Part shown: positions 18,828 through 28,079 of the stretch, in pieces | Layout of the letters: each line of letters begins with the position of its first letter | How positions within the stretch are numbered: the first letter of the stretch is position 1 | Source: CAUJIW01 sp963205175 | Lineage (GTDB): Bacteria; Pseudomonadota; Alphaproteobacteria; Sphingomonadales; Sphingomonadaceae | Direction: 5' to 3' (one strand) | NCBI GenBank assembly: GCA_041060555.1 | Contig: JBEUDS010000009.1 | DNA: 64,000 bases | Position numbers and translations under genes: made by a program | Notes under the pieces: generated by a model | What the model saw: only the letters and a program-made list of their open reading frames with translations | Databases searched by the model: none | What the model was told of the DNA's origin: nothing

Positions 18828-18871
18828 TGCTTTTCAGTCCTGAGGAGAGGTAGATTTTGGGGAGAAAGCCG

Positions 18872-19498
18872 ATGGGCTTCTACGAGGAACGTATTTTTCC
18901 CTGGATGTGCGACAAGATGATGGACGCGCCACCGATGGCGCGACTGACCCGCGCCGCGCTGGCCGACGTGGCCGGCGACGTGCTGGAGATCGGCTTCGGC
19001 TCCGGCCGCTCGCTGGCCTTCTACACCGGCGACATCACCCGCCTGACGGCGCTGGAGCCCAGCGAGGGCATGACCGCGCGCGCCCGGGCCCGCATCGCCG
19101 AGGCGCCATTCCCGGTCGAGCTGGTACCGGGCGCCGGTGAACGCCTGCCGTTCGACGACGAGCGATTCGACGCCGTGGTGCTGGTGTTCACGCTGTGCTC
19201 GGTCAGCGATCCCGCACAGGTGATCAAGGAGGCCAAGCGCGTGCTCAAGACGGACGGGCGGCTGCATTTCGTCGAGCATGTGGCGAGCCGGCACCCCCGC
19301 CATCGCCGCTGGCAGGAACGCCTCAATCCGTTGCAGCGGGCGTTCGCCTGCGGCTGCAATCTCAACCGCGATCCGCTGGCCATCGCCCAAGACGCCGGCC
19401 TGCACGTCGAGCTGGGCACCCACGACATCCAGCCCGATTTCCCGATGTTTCCGACGCTGTTTCCGGTCAGCCGCTGCGTGGCGGTGAAGCGCGCGTAG
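18872..19498 (+). CDS. Class I SAM-dependent methyltransferase
   Basis: A 208-residue protein from ATG 18872, with GGGGAG seven bases upstream at 18859-18864. Motif I is 'VLEIGFGSGRSLAFYT', the acidic end of the second strand is 'LTALEPSEGM', then 'GERLPFDDERFDAVVLVFTL' and 'EAKRVLKTDGRLHFVEHVAS', which is the Methyltransf_11 / UbiE-like layout. Its sequence resembles methyltransferases often annotated as phospholipid- or METTL7-like, but the substrate cannot be read from the sequence. It is transcribed divergently from the GST gene across a gap with the TGTATATACA palindrome. Confidence 0.85.
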   Translation: MGFYEERIFPWMCDKMMDAPPMARLTRAALADVAGDVLEIGFGSGRSLAFYTGDITRLTALEPSEGMTARARARIAEAPFPVELVPGAGERLPFDDERFDAVVLVFTLCSVSDPAQVIKEAKRVLKTDGRLHFVEHVASRHPRHRRWQERLNPLQRAFACGCNLNRDPLAIAQDAGLHVELGTHDIQPDFPMFPTLFPVSRCVAVKRA

Positions 19499-19713
19499 AT
19501 TTCACTGGTGGCGGGGGCGGGTGCGTGCTATCGGCGCGCGCTTGATCCGTGGTTTCCATCGAGGAAGACCCCCGACGATGACTCGTTCAACCGGCACGAC
19601 GTTGGCCCTGCGACGACCCTAGTGGGCGACCGGACGCGCGCATCCCGCGCGCCTGCCCACGCCTTCGCCGCACGCCCGCGCCATCCGCCCGGTTTCACGA
19701 GGACACCCCCTAG

Positions 19714-20319
19714 ATGCACATTGCCCAGACGACGGTCGTCGACCGTCCCCAGATCGAACAGTTGCTGGACACGGCGTTCGGCCCCGACCGGCAGCAGAAA
19801 TCCGCCTACCGCCTGCGCGAGGGCTCGCGGCCGGTGGAGGCCCTGTGCTTCACCGTGCATGACGGCGCGCAGCTTTGCGCCTCCATCGAGTTCTGGCCGA
19901 TCGCGCTGGTCGCCGAGGCCGACGGCGCGGCCACACCGGCGCTGCTGCTGGGGCCGATCGCGGTCGCCGAATCCTGTCGCGGTCGCGGCATCGGCGGCCT
20001 GCTGATCCACCACGGGCTGGAACGCGCCCGCACGCTCGGCCACAAGCTGGTGCTGCTGGTCGGCGACCCGGAATATTACGAGCGCTTCGGCTTCACCAAT
20101 GCGCCGACCGGCGGCTGGCGGATGCCCGGCCCGGTGGAGCAGCGGCGGGTGATGGCCCGACTGCTCGACGACACGCTGGCGCTGCCAGCGGCGGCGGCCA
20201 TCAGCAAGCCGGCGGCCGCGACCTCAGCGCCGCTCGCTCACCCAGGCGAGGCCGAGGCTGGCAGCCACCAGGGCCCACAGCAGCAGGGCGGGCACGACGG
20301 GCGCCTCGCGCACGCCTAG
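19714..20319 (+). CDS. GNAT family N-acetyltransferase (YhbS-like)
   Basis: A 201-residue acyltransferase. The acetyl-CoA pyrophosphate loop is 'ESCRGRGIGGLLIHHGLE', preceded by the strand 'ALLLGPIAVA' and followed by 'LVLLVGDPEYYERFGF', the characteristic YhbS motif. The catalytic fold ends near residue 165. The last 30 or so residues are rich in Ala, Pro, Gln and Gly, and their codons lie antisense to the 3' end of the next minus-strand gene (overlap 20224-20319). GAGGAC at 19699-19704 is a modest ribosome-binding site. The substrate is unknown. The 215-base gap upstream holds no convincing gene. Confidence 0.85.
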   Translation: MHIAQTTVVDRPQIEQLLDTAFGPDRQQKSAYRLREGSRPVEALCFTVHDGAQLCASIEFWPIALVAEADGAATPALLLGPIAVAESCRGRGIGGLLIHHGLERARTLGHKLVLLVGDPEYYERFGFTNAPTGGWRMPGPVEQRRVMARLLDDTLALPAAAAISKPAAATSAPLAHPGEAEAGSHQGPQQQGGHDGRLAHA

Positions 20320-22233
20320 CAACGCGCCGCTGTTATTGCCGACCAGCCCGAGCCAGCCGCCGCCGGCCTGCCGGTCGCCGCGCGCGGTGCGGCGGACCGC
20401 CGGCACGCCGTCCTTGAGCCAGAAGGTGCCGCCGCCGCTGGCGCGCGCCAGCCCGGCCAGCGGCCGGGTGCGCGGGCGGACCTCCTGGCGCTCGGCATCC
20501 GCCCCCACCAGCGCGAACCGGCGCAAGTCGCCCCGCTCGACCCGGTAGAGCCCCGGCGCGGGCGCCGTCACGCCGAGGCGGGCGACGCCCTGCGCGTCGG
20601 GCGTCAGCGGCAGGGTCGACGTGCGGCCCGCCGGCGTCGTCACCCGCAGCGGCGCGGCGCTGGCGAGCGCCCGGGCGGTCACCATCAGGCGATCGGTGCC
20701 AGCCGCCACCGCGAGACTTTCCTCCTCCAGATCGGGCTCCTGCATCAGCCAGTGGACCAGCCGGCCAAGCAGCACGTCGCGCGGGCCACCGCCCTCGACG
20801 CCGCGCCCCCAGGCCCAGACATCCGACGACAGCAGCAGCCCGAGACGGCCGCGCGCCTGCCGGTCGAGCACCAGCAGTGGCGCGCCGTCGCCGGTGGCCA
20901 GCACGGTGTCGCCGCGTATCGCGCGGGCCGGCAGGTGGCCCGACCACCGCCCCCAGTCGCGTCGCCCGCCCCAGGCCGCCGGCAGCGTGGCGGTAACCGG
21001 ATGGCGGGCGCCAACCGCGGTCAGTGACGGTCGCGTCAGCGCGCCCGACCAGTCGGCCGTGGGCCGCGCCGGCAGCATCGGCCCGAGGGCGGTGTTGAAG
21101 AGGCCGGTCGGCCGGGTGAAGTCGCGCCCCGGCACCACCAGCAGCGCGCCGCCCTTGCGGACATAGTCGGCAATGGCGGTGAAATACTGCGGCGCCAGCA
21201 GGTCGAGCTGGTCGAAACGATCCATGACGATGAGATCGAACCGGCCCAGCCGCTGCTCGAACAGCTGCTCGACCGGAAACGGAATCAGCGACAACTCGTG
21301 CGTGGGCGTCGGGTCGAACGAGGTCGGCAGCCGCAGGATGGTGAAATGCACGGTCTCCAGCGCCGCGTCGGCGGTAAGGATATCACGCCACGACCGGGTC
21401 GAGAGACTTGGCGCGCCGGAAATCAGCAGCACCGACAGCCGTTCGCGCACCCCGTTGACGTGGGTCAGCACGGCGTTGTTGGCGATCACCGGCTCACGCG
21501 CCGCCGGCTGCACCCCGGCCGCGATGGCGATGGGGCCACGCCGTGCCACCGGCACCGCCAGCCTCACCCGGCCATCGCCACCCACCGTCGCCGGCGGCTG
21601 CGTCTGACCATCGATACTCCAGTCGACCGCCGTGCCGGCCGGCACGCCCTCGGCGCTGAGTACGACACCGGCACGCCCCCCCACCACGGCATAGGGCGCC
21701 GCCGCCACCACGCTCAGCCGGCGGTCGATCATCGCCGGATCGCCGGCCAGCAGCACATGCAGCGGGCGTCCGGGCGGCAGCGCCGGCGGCGCGTCCAGCG
21801 TGACAATGCCATCCGACACCACCACGGCACCGGCCAGCCGCTCCGCCGGCGCCTGACCGATGGCCCGCGTCAGCGCCTCGCCAAGACGGGTCTTGTCGCC
21901 GGCCTCGACCACCCGCCATCGCAGCCCCGGCGGACTGCCCGCCCGCAAGGCGGCGAGCGCGGCGCGCGCCTGCGCCCCCCGGCCATCGACCGCCATCGAG
22001 CCCGAAGTATCGAGCACGGCAACGGCGATGTCGGCCTGCGGCTGGCGCTCTTCAATGCGCCGCGCCGGCTGCAACAGCACCAGTGCCAGTGTCGCCGCCA
22101 CCAGCAGCCGTGCCGCCGCCATCCGCCAGCGCCGGGCCAGCGCCGCCAGCGCCACCGGCGCCAGCAGCAGCACCAGCGCCGGCAACAGCACCGGCCAGGG
22201 CAGCAGGGGCTGGAACACAAGCGCGCCGCTCAT
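20224..22233 (-). CDS. Membrane VWA/glutamine-amidotransferase-like protein of the MoxR-DUF58 operon
   Basis: A 669-residue protein. Two N-terminal hydrophobic segments (about 12-32 and 41-56) are followed by a VWA-like beginning 'DIAVAVLDTSGSMAVDGRG' with a MIDAS-type DxSxS motif. A long periplasmic-looking middle follows, including a class I amidotransferase-like stretch 'FDLIVMDRFDQLDLL...YVRKGGALLVVPGRDF', and a final transmembrane helix 'VPALLLWALVAASLGLAWV' ends in 'SERR'. It is the last gene of the operon and overlaps the upstream BatA/DUF4159 gene by four bases. Members of this neighbourhood are thought to assemble or remodel envelope complexes, but no specific role is established. 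Confidence 0.8.
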   Translation of the reverse strand: MSGALVFQPLLPWPVLLPALVLLLAPVALAALARRWRMAAARLLVAATLALVLLQPARRIEERQPQADIAVAVLDTSGSMAVDGRGAQARAALAALRAGSPPGLRWRVVEAGDKTRLGEALTRAIGQAPAERLAGAVVVSDGIVTLDAPPALPPGRPLHVLLAGDPAMIDRRLSVVAAAPYAVVGGRAGVVLSAEGVPAGTAVDWSIDGQTQPPATVGGDGRVRLAVPVARRGPIAIAAGVQPAAREPVIANNAVLTHVNGVRERLSVLLISGAPSLSTRSWRDILTADAALETVHFTILRLPTSFDPTPTHELSLIPFPVEQLFEQRLGRFDLIVMDRFDQLDLLAPQYFTAIADYVRKGGALLVVPGRDFTRPTGLFNTALGPMLPARPTADWSGALTRPSLTAVGARHPVTATLPAAWGGRRDWGRWSGHLPARAIRGDTVLATGDGAPLLVLDRQARGRLGLLLSSDVWAWGRGVEGGGPRDVLLGRLVHWLMQEPDLEEESLAVAAGTDRLMVTARALASAAPLRVTTPAGRTSTLPLTPDAQGVARLGVTAPAPGLYRVERGDLRRFALVGADAERQEVRPRTRPLAGLARASGGGTFWLKDGVPAVRRTARGDRQAGGGWLGLVGNNSGALLGVREAPVVPALLLWALVAASLGLAWVSERR

Positions 22234-24923
22234 CGCTGCCGCTCCGGCAGGCGATCCAGCAGCGCCTTCACATGGGCCTGGTCCGCCTTGTAGGTGCCGG
22301 TGAGCGCATACATCACCAGGTTGATGCCGAAACGCAGCGCCAGTTCGCGGCGTCGGGCGTCATCATCGCCGGCCCAGGCATCGGCCCAGCCGCCGCCGCC
22401 CAACACAACGCCGGCCACCCCGCCCTCGCGTCCGGCGGTGCCGGCCTCGACCCACACCGCGCCGGACTCACGCCGGCCGGAAAACCGATCCAGCAGATAG
22501 AAGGCGCGCGCGAGCACATGCTCGTCTGTCAACGGCTCCAGCCGGGGCAGGGCCAGCGGCCCCAGCAGCCGCGTCGCCGCCGCCGGTGTCACGTCGGCGC
22601 CGAAATCCACCACCACCAGACCACCACTGGCAAGATAGGCCGACAATCGTCGCGCCCCGACCGGCGACAGCGGCGCGGCGGCCGGCCAGTAGAGCAGCGC
22701 GTGACGGCCAAGATCCGCGGTCGCCGGATCGACCACCCGCACCGGCGCCGGGCGCACCGCCGTGCGCGTGGCCAGCACCTGCGCCAGCGCCGCCAGCCCG
22801 GCGCGCGCCCGGTCGTCGGCCGCCGGGTTGCCGGACGCGACCACCGCCAGCGCCACCGCGTCGGGATCGACCGCCGCCGACTGGGCCCGCGTCGGCGCCG
22901 GCATCAGCAGCACCAGCAGCACCAGTACCATCAGGCCCCCGCCCGCCGCGCGCCGCCAGGGCAGGGCACGACCCGGCCACGGCCGGGGCCAGGCCAGCAG
23001 CCGCGCCGTCGACCACAGGCCGTCGGCGACCACCAGCAGCAGCGCCAGCCCCAGCAGCCAGGGCGCCAGCGGGGTGCGGATCGCTCCCGTCAACGCCATG
23101 TCGACCGGCAGCCCCGTAACGTCGGCGCGCGACTGGAAGCGGTAGGCCGGCCCGACGGGCCCCGCCACCCGGGCGAGGTTGAGCGCGCGCACGTCCCCGC
23201 CGGCGCGGTAGAGGCCCGGCGGGGTGAGCGCCGTCGCCGCCGCCGCCGGCCAGCGCCCGGGCGCGATCAGGGCCGGCTGGAGCGGATCGGCCAGCACGCC
23301 CTCGCCGTCGAGCGCGGCTTCCAGCACCAGCGGTTCGGCGGTGACATCGCGCCGCTGCGCCACCCCGGCGGCGAGTGGCAGCAGGCGCCGCAGCATCGGC
23401 TCGAACAGTCCACCCAGCGGCAGGTTGGACCAGGCGGGATCGGCATCGGTGTGCAGCATCACCAGCAGCCCCGCCCCCGCGCGCCGCGCCGTCACCAGTG
23501 GCGTGCCGTCCTTCAGCCAGGCCCAGCGTTCGACACCGGGCGCCGACGGGTCCGCCAGCACCTGCCGGCGCACCACCACCGCCGGATCAACCGCCAGCCC
23601 GGCCAGCGGCCCGTCGGCGGCGAACCCGCCCAGCGGTTGCGGCGCGTCCCACGACAGCCGGGTGCCGACGGTGCGGATGCCGGTGACGAGTGGCGCCGGC
23701 GCCAGCCGGGTGCCATTCTCGGCGACGCGCGGCCCGGCGATGGTGAGGGCGACACCGCCCGCCCGCACCCACGCCAGCATTGCCCGCGCCTGCGCGACAT
23801 CGGCAATCGGCAGATCGACCAGCAGCTTGAGATTGGCCGCCACCGTTGCCGCCTCGGCCGCCGGCGCCGACTGGACATCGGCATGGGGCTCCAGCGCCCG
23901 CCGGACGTAGAAGGCCGCCGACCGCAACGGACTCGCCGCCCCCGCCCGCTCGCCCGACAGCAGCACCACCCGTGGCCGCAGCACGCCGGCATCGAGCAGC
24001 GCCACCGCCGCGGCGGACGGCTGGCCCTCGACCACCAGCCGGGTGATCCGCCCCAGCTCGGCAACAGGGACCTGGACGCGCACCGTGGCCGTGATCTCCC
24101 GCGGGCCGAACACCACCGGCACGTCGGCGCGCACCCGCCCGCCGGCATCGATCGCGAGCAGGCGCTCGGTGCGGGCCGGCAGACCCGCCGGACGGACGAG
24201 CTGCACCTGCCAGCCGCCCGCCACGCCATCGAACTGCCGCACGACGACCGGGGTGTCCTCGGCATTCACCAGCCGGGCCGGCCCATGCGCCGCCAGCGCC
24301 CGGCCCAGCGCGGCATCGTCAGCGGCGGCCCAGCCGGTCGACAGCCACAACGCGGCATCGGCCCGTGGCGACAGGCCGGCCAGCCGGGCGGCGACGCCGG
24401 CCCGATCCGCCCGCCACGCATAGGCCTGCACCGCCGCCAGCACCTGACGCGCGGTCTCCACACTGACCCAGCGCGGCGCCGGTGGGGCGCCGCCCGCCCA
24501 GCCGCCCGGTGGCGGCGTGGTGGTGACCAGCGCCACCCGGGCGGTCGCGGGATCGAGCGCCGCCAGCCGGCGCGCGGCGGCGGCGCGGACATCCGCCCAC
24601 CGGCCCGCCGAGGTCCAGTCGTTGTCGAGCACCAGCAGCAGCCGCTGCGGCGGCGGGGTCGCCGACCGCGGCGCCCACACCGGGCCGGCCAGCGCCAGCA
24701 GCAGCGCCGTCAGCGCGCCCAGCCGCAGTGCCAGCAGCCACCATGGTGGCCGCGCCGTTGGCGGCGGCGGTGTCTCGACCGCCCCCAGCAGCCGTATCGC
24801 CGGAAACGGCAGCCGGCGCAGCGGTGGCGGCAGCCGGCGGATCAGCCACCACAGCAGCGGCAGCACCAGCGCGCCCAGCAGCACCGTCGGCGTGGTGAGA
24901 GCGAGCGGACCCAGACCGGTCAT
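22230..24923 (-). CDS. BatA/DUF4159 domain membrane protein
   Basis: An 897-residue protein. The N-terminus is BatA-like ('VLPLLWWLIRRLPPPLRRL' then 'FPAIRLL', with membrane helices near 10-28 and 62-78). A VWA-like region and a membrane helix near 625-645 precede the C-terminal DUF4159 domain (about 690-890), recognised by 'HALLYWPAAAPL', 'GGLVVVDFGADV' and 'ARAFYLLDRFSGR', ending 'INLVMYALTGTYKADQAHVK'. It overlaps both neighbours by four bases, so the four-gene unit is translationally coupled. DUF4159 proteins of this kind accompany MoxR ATPases in alphaproteobacteria; the function is unproven. Confidence 0.85.
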   Translation of the reverse strand: MTGLGPLALTTPTVLLGALVLPLLWWLIRRLPPPLRRLPFPAIRLLGAVETPPPPTARPPWWLLALRLGALTALLLALAGPVWAPRSATPPPQRLLLVLDNDWTSAGRWADVRAAAARRLAALDPATARVALVTTTPPPGGWAGGAPPAPRWVSVETARQVLAAVQAYAWRADRAGVAARLAGLSPRADAALWLSTGWAAADDAALGRALAAHGPARLVNAEDTPVVVRQFDGVAGGWQVQLVRPAGLPARTERLLAIDAGGRVRADVPVVFGPREITATVRVQVPVAELGRITRLVVEGQPSAAAVALLDAGVLRPRVVLLSGERAGAASPLRSAAFYVRRALEPHADVQSAPAAEAATVAANLKLLVDLPIADVAQARAMLAWVRAGGVALTIAGPRVAENGTRLAPAPLVTGIRTVGTRLSWDAPQPLGGFAADGPLAGLAVDPAVVVRRQVLADPSAPGVERWAWLKDGTPLVTARRAGAGLLVMLHTDADPAWSNLPLGGLFEPMLRRLLPLAAGVAQRRDVTAEPLVLEAALDGEGVLADPLQPALIAPGRWPAAAATALTPPGLYRAGGDVRALNLARVAGPVGPAYRFQSRADVTGLPVDMALTGAIRTPLAPWLLGLALLLVVADGLWSTARLLAWPRPWPGRALPWRRAAGGGLMVLVLLVLLMPAPTRAQSAAVDPDAVALAVVASGNPAADDRARAGLAALAQVLATRTAVRPAPVRVVDPATADLGRHALLYWPAAAPLSPVGARRLSAYLASGGLVVVDFGADVTPAAATRLLGPLALPRLEPLTDEHVLARAFYLLDRFSGRRESGAVWVEAGTAGREGGVAGVVLGGGGWADAWAGDDDARRRELALRFGINLVMYALTGTYKADQAHVKALLDRLPERQR

Positions 24924-25783
24924 GGCCCCACCAGCGCCCGCGCGGCATCAGCCAGCGCCCTCGACAACGGCCGGTCGGTGGCCTCCAGCCGCCACTGCCA
25001 GCCGACCGCCCGCGCCGCCGCCGCCACCCGGTCGAGATGCGCCTGCCAGACGGCGAGGTAGCGGGCGCGCGCCTCGGGGCCGGCGTCCACCACCCGCTCG
25101 GTAGCGGTGGGGTCGAGGTCGTGCAGCGCCACCCGGCCGGTGAAGGGAAAGCTGATCTCCGCCGGATCGGCGACCTGCAGCAACAGGCCGGGCGCGCCGC
25201 GTACCGCCAGCGCCGCCACCGCGTCGGTGACGGCGGGATCGAGAAAGTCGCTGGCCAGCAGCAGCCGGTCACCCGCCGCCAGCGGCACCCGTCGCAGGTC
25301 GGGCACCGCGACACCGGACAGGTGCTCGAACACCAGACGCGGGGATGCCGCCCGAGCCTCCCCCAGCGCCGCCACCCGTTCGCCGGCCCGGGCGACCGCC
25401 GCGCACAGGGCACCGGCAAGCAGCCGGGCATGATCGGCCTTGGTCGGCAGGCCGGGCGCCGAGGCATAGGCCATCGACGGCGACGGATCGACCCACAGCA
25501 GCAGCCGCGCCGGCTGCTCGCGTTCATGGGTGCGCACGTAGAGTGCGTCGGAACGGGCGGAGCGCCGCCAATCCACCTGCTCGCGCGATTCGCCGGGTTC
25601 CAGCGGCCGGAACTGCCAGAAATCCCGCCCCTCGCCGGCGACCCGGCTGCGATGGATGCCCTCCTGCCCGCCACGCCGACGGCCCTGGGGGCGCGGCAGC
25701 GCCAGCGGCCCGAGCACGGCGGCGGCGGCCTCCGCCCGCGCCCACAGCCGGTGCTGGCGGCCCGGATCAGCCGGCGTGCTCAT
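24920..25783 (-). CDS. DUF58 domain-containing protein
   Basis: A 287-residue protein with the DUF58 signature 'FRPLEPGESREQVDWRRSAR' near residues 60-80, followed by a VWA-like core 'LLLWVDPSPSMAYAS' with a DPSxS MIDAS-type motif and 'RLLLASDFLDP'. DUF58 proteins are the usual partners of MoxR AAA+ ATPases and are thought to be chaperone targets or adaptors. The start overlaps the MoxR stop by four bases and the stop overlaps the next gene by four. Confidence 0.9.
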   Translation of the reverse strand: MSTPADPGRQHRLWARAEAAAAVLGPLALPRPQGRRRGGQEGIHRSRVAGEGRDFWQFRPLEPGESREQVDWRRSARSDALYVRTHEREQPARLLLWVDPSPSMAYASAPGLPTKADHARLLAGALCAAVARAGERVAALGEARAASPRLVFEHLSGVAVPDLRRVPLAAGDRLLLASDFLDPAVTDAVAALAVRGAPGLLLQVADPAEISFPFTGRVALHDLDPTATERVVDAGPEARARYLAVWQAHLDRVAAAARAVGWQWRLEATDRPLSRALADAARALVGP

Positions 25784-26775
25784 GCCTCCAGCAGCGGCGC
25801 CACCCGCGCGATGACATCGTCAATGCCCAGCCCGTCGGCGCGCGCGGTGTAGCTCAGCGCCATGCGGTGGGCGAGCGCCGGGGTCAGCAGCGCCGCCACG
25901 TCCTCGATCAGCGGCACCGTGCGGCCTTCGAGAAAGGCGCGCGCCCGCGCCCCCAGCAGCAGCGCCTGCGCCGCGCGCGGCCCGGCGCCCCAGGCCAGAT
26001 CGGTGGCGCCGGCATCGGGCCTGGTGGCGCGCACCACCCGCAGGATCGCCGCCACCACCCCTTCCGGCGCCGGCAGCTGGCGCACCAGCCGCTGGGCCTC
26101 CACCAGATCGTCCGGCCCCAGCACCGCCGCCGGCAGCGGATCGTCACCACCGGTGGTCGCCAGCAGGATCTCGCGCTCGGCCGCCAGCGACGGGTAGCCG
26201 ATGCGGATTTCGAACAGGAAGCGGTCGAGCTGGGCCTCCGGCAGCGGATAGGTGCCTTCCTGCTCGATCGGGTTCTGGGTCGCCAGCACATGGTAGGGCA
26301 CCGGCAGATGGTGACGGTGGCCGGCCACCGTCACCTGATGCTCCTGCATCGCCTCCAGCAGCGCCGACTGGGTGCGCGGGCTGGCGCGGTTGATCTCGTC
26401 GGCCATCAGCAGCTGACCGAACACCGGGCCGGGCAGGAAGCGGAAGCTGCGGCTGCCGTCGGCGGCGGTCTCCAGCACTTCCGCGCCGAGAATGTCGGAG
26501 GGCATCAGGTCGGGCGTGAACTGCACCCGTCGGGTATCCAGCCCCATCACCGCCCCCAGCGTCTTGACCAGCCGGGTCTTGGCCAGCCCCGGCAGGCCCA
26601 CCAGCAGGGCATGACCGCCGGCCAGCAGGGTGATGAGCGCCAGATCGACGACGGCGCGCTGACCGATGACATGGGCCTCAATGGCGCCCCGCGCCACGCC
26701 GACCCGGTCGGCAAGGGCGGCCAGCCGGTCGGGCGTGACCGGCGGGTGGCCATCGTCAGCGAAGCGATTGAGCAT
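25780..26775 (-). CDS. MoxR-family AAA+ ATPase
   Basis: A 331-residue ATPase from ATG 26775 (GTG 26793 is an alternative adding six residues). Walker A is 'LLVGLPGLAKTRLVKTL' with Lys66; 'RVQFTPDLMPSDILGAEV', Walker B 'LLMADEINRASPRTQSALLEA', sensor 1 'VLATQNPIEQEGTYPLPEAQ' and 'LDRFLF' are all typical MoxR motifs. It heads a four-gene minus-strand operon (MoxR, DUF58, BatA/DUF4159, VWA-like membrane protein). MoxR proteins act as metal-insertion or complex-assembly chaperones, but the target here is unknown. It is divergent from the DUF1285 gene with a gap of only 48 bases. Confidence 0.93.
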   Translation of the reverse strand: MLNRFADDGHPPVTPDRLAALADRVGVARGAIEAHVIGQRAVVDLALITLLAGGHALLVGLPGLAKTRLVKTLGAVMGLDTRRVQFTPDLMPSDILGAEVLETAADGSRSFRFLPGPVFGQLLMADEINRASPRTQSALLEAMQEHQVTVAGHRHHLPVPYHVLATQNPIEQEGTYPLPEAQLDRFLFEIRIGYPSLAAEREILLATTGGDDPLPAAVLGPDDLVEAQRLVRQLPAPEGVVAAILRVVRATRPDAGATDLAWGAGPRAAQALLLGARARAFLEGRTVPLIEDVAALLTPALAHRMALSYTARADGLGIDDVIARVAPLLEA

Positions 26776-26823
26776 GCACGCGGTTCCAAGCACGACAAGA
26801 ATGCCTATATAAGACCCTTGAAC

Positions 26824-27438
26824 ATGTCAGACCACAAGCCCACGCCCGCACTTTCGACGCCAGATGGACCCGCCACCGGGGCAGGCCACTCGCTGGCCGA
26901 TATCGCGCGCCTACTGGCCGACCGCCGGCTGCCGCCGGTGGAGCGCTGGAACCCGCCGTTCTGCGGCGACATCGACATGCGCATCGCCCGCGACGGCAGC
27001 TGGTGGTACATGGGCACGCCGATCGGCCGGCCGGCGATGGTCAAGCTGTTCTCCTCCGTGCTGCGCCGCGACGGCGACGACTTCTTTCTGGTGACGCCGG
27101 TCGAGAAAGTCGGCATCCGCGTCGATGACGCGCCGTTCGTCGCGGTGGAAGTCGTCAGCGACGGCGCCGGCCGCGACCGCCGGCTGGCCTTCCGCCTCAA
27201 CACCGACGAGCACGTGATCGCCGGACCGGACAACCGGCTGCGGGTGGTGGTCGACCCCGTCACCGGGGAACCGCGTCCCTATCTGCACGTCCGGCGCGGG
27301 CTGGAGGCGCTGGTCAACCGGCCGGTATTCTATGAACTGGCGGCGCTGGCGCTGGCGGAAACAGACGACGTGGGCACGCCACTCGGCCTGTGGAGCGAGG
27401 GCGTATTCATGACCCTGACCGGGGACGCGCCATGCTGA
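26824..27438 (+). CDS. DUF1285 domain-containing protein
   Basis: A 204-residue protein from ATG 26824. The family is recognised by 'ERWNPPFCGDIDMRIARDG', 'WWYMGTPIGRPAMVKLFSSV', 'LVTPVEKVGIRVDDAPFVAV' and 'PYLHVRRGLEALVNRPVFYE'. Structures of DUF1285 members show two beta-rich domains, but no activity is established. CTATAT at 26805-26810, a plausible -10 element, would leave only about seven leader bases, so a very short leader or a different promoter is likely; no clear ribosome-binding site is seen. It heads an operon with NUDIX, a small membrane protein and the CCA-adding enzyme, overlapping the NUDIX gene by seven bases. Confidence 0.9.
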   Translation: MSDHKPTPALSTPDGPATGAGHSLADIARLLADRRLPPVERWNPPFCGDIDMRIARDGSWWYMGTPIGRPAMVKLFSSVLRRDGDDFFLVTPVEKVGIRVDDAPFVAVEVVSDGAGRDRRLAFRLNTDEHVIAGPDNRLRVVVDPVTGEPRPYLHVRRGLEALVNRPVFYELAALALAETDDVGTPLGLWSEGVFMTLTGDAPC

Positions 27439-28079
27439 GGGCCGCCCCCCTGCCGCCGGCGGGCCTTGATGTCGCGCTGATCCGCCAGGCGGTGCCGCAC
27501 CTGCGCGCGCTGGGTCCGCACGAGGCTGGCGACGACCCGCCGAGCGGCCCCAGCCAGCCGCCGGAATCGCCGGCGCTGACGCCGGCGGCGGTGCTGCTGC
27601 CCATCGTCGACCACCGCGAGCCGACCCTGCTGCTGACCCGGCGGGTGGACACGCTGCGCAAGCACGCCGGCCAGATCGCCTTTCCCGGCGGCCGGGTCGA
27701 CCATGACGACGAGTCCGCCATCGCCGCCGCCCTGCGCGAGACGCGGGAGGAAATCGGTCTGGGCGCCGAGCGCATCGACGTCGCCGGGCCGCTGGCGGAT
27801 TACCGCACCAACTCGGGCTATCGCATCACGCCGGTGGTCGGCGTCGTCGAACCCGGCTTCACCCTCACGCCGCACGCCGGCGAGGTGGCTGACGTGTTCG
27901 AGGTGCCGCTCGGCCATGTGCTCGACCCGCGCAACCACGAGCGCCACATCGGCCAGTGGCAGGGCCGCGAGCACGCCTTCTACGTCATCCATCACGGCGA
28001 GCGCCGCATCTGGGGCGTTACCGCCGGCATCATCGTCAATTTCGCCCGCGCGCTCGCCCTGCTGGGGGGCGGACGGTGA
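27432..28079 (+). CDS. NUDIX hydrolase, CoA pyrophosphatase-like
   Basis: A 215-residue protein from ATG 27432. The Nudix box starts at about Gly86 ('GGRVDHDDESAIAAALRE' then 'TREEIGL'), matching GX5EX7REUXEEXGU. The preceding 'LLLTRRVDTLRKHAGQIAFP' is the UPF0035 signature of CoA diphosphatases, which cleave CoA to 3',5'-ADP and phosphopantetheine. The first 50 residues form a linker rich in Pro. It lies inside a translationally coupled operon (GTGA junction with the next gene at 28076). Confidence 0.9.
   Translation: MLRAAPLPPAGLDVALIRQAVPHLRALGPHEAGDDPPSGPSQPPESPALTPAAVLLPIVDHREPTLLLTRRVDTLRKHAGQIAFPGGRVDHDDESAIAAALRETREEIGLGAERIDVAGPLADYRTNSGYRITPVVGVVEPGFTLTPHAGEVADVFEVPLGHVLDPRNHERHIGQWQGREHAFYVIHHGERRIWGVTAGIIVNFARALALLGGGR

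Noticed and set aside
18816..18836. LexA/SOS box at the GST-methyltransferase gap
   Set aside because: CTGTATATACATG does not give the CTG-N10-CAG spacing, and alphaproteobacterial LexA uses GAAC-N7-GTTC.
19578..19622. 14-codon leader peptide before the YhbS-like gene
   Set aside because: A GAGGAAG lies upstream, but the peptide has no regulatory codon pattern and no attenuator hairpin is seen, so it is probably chance.
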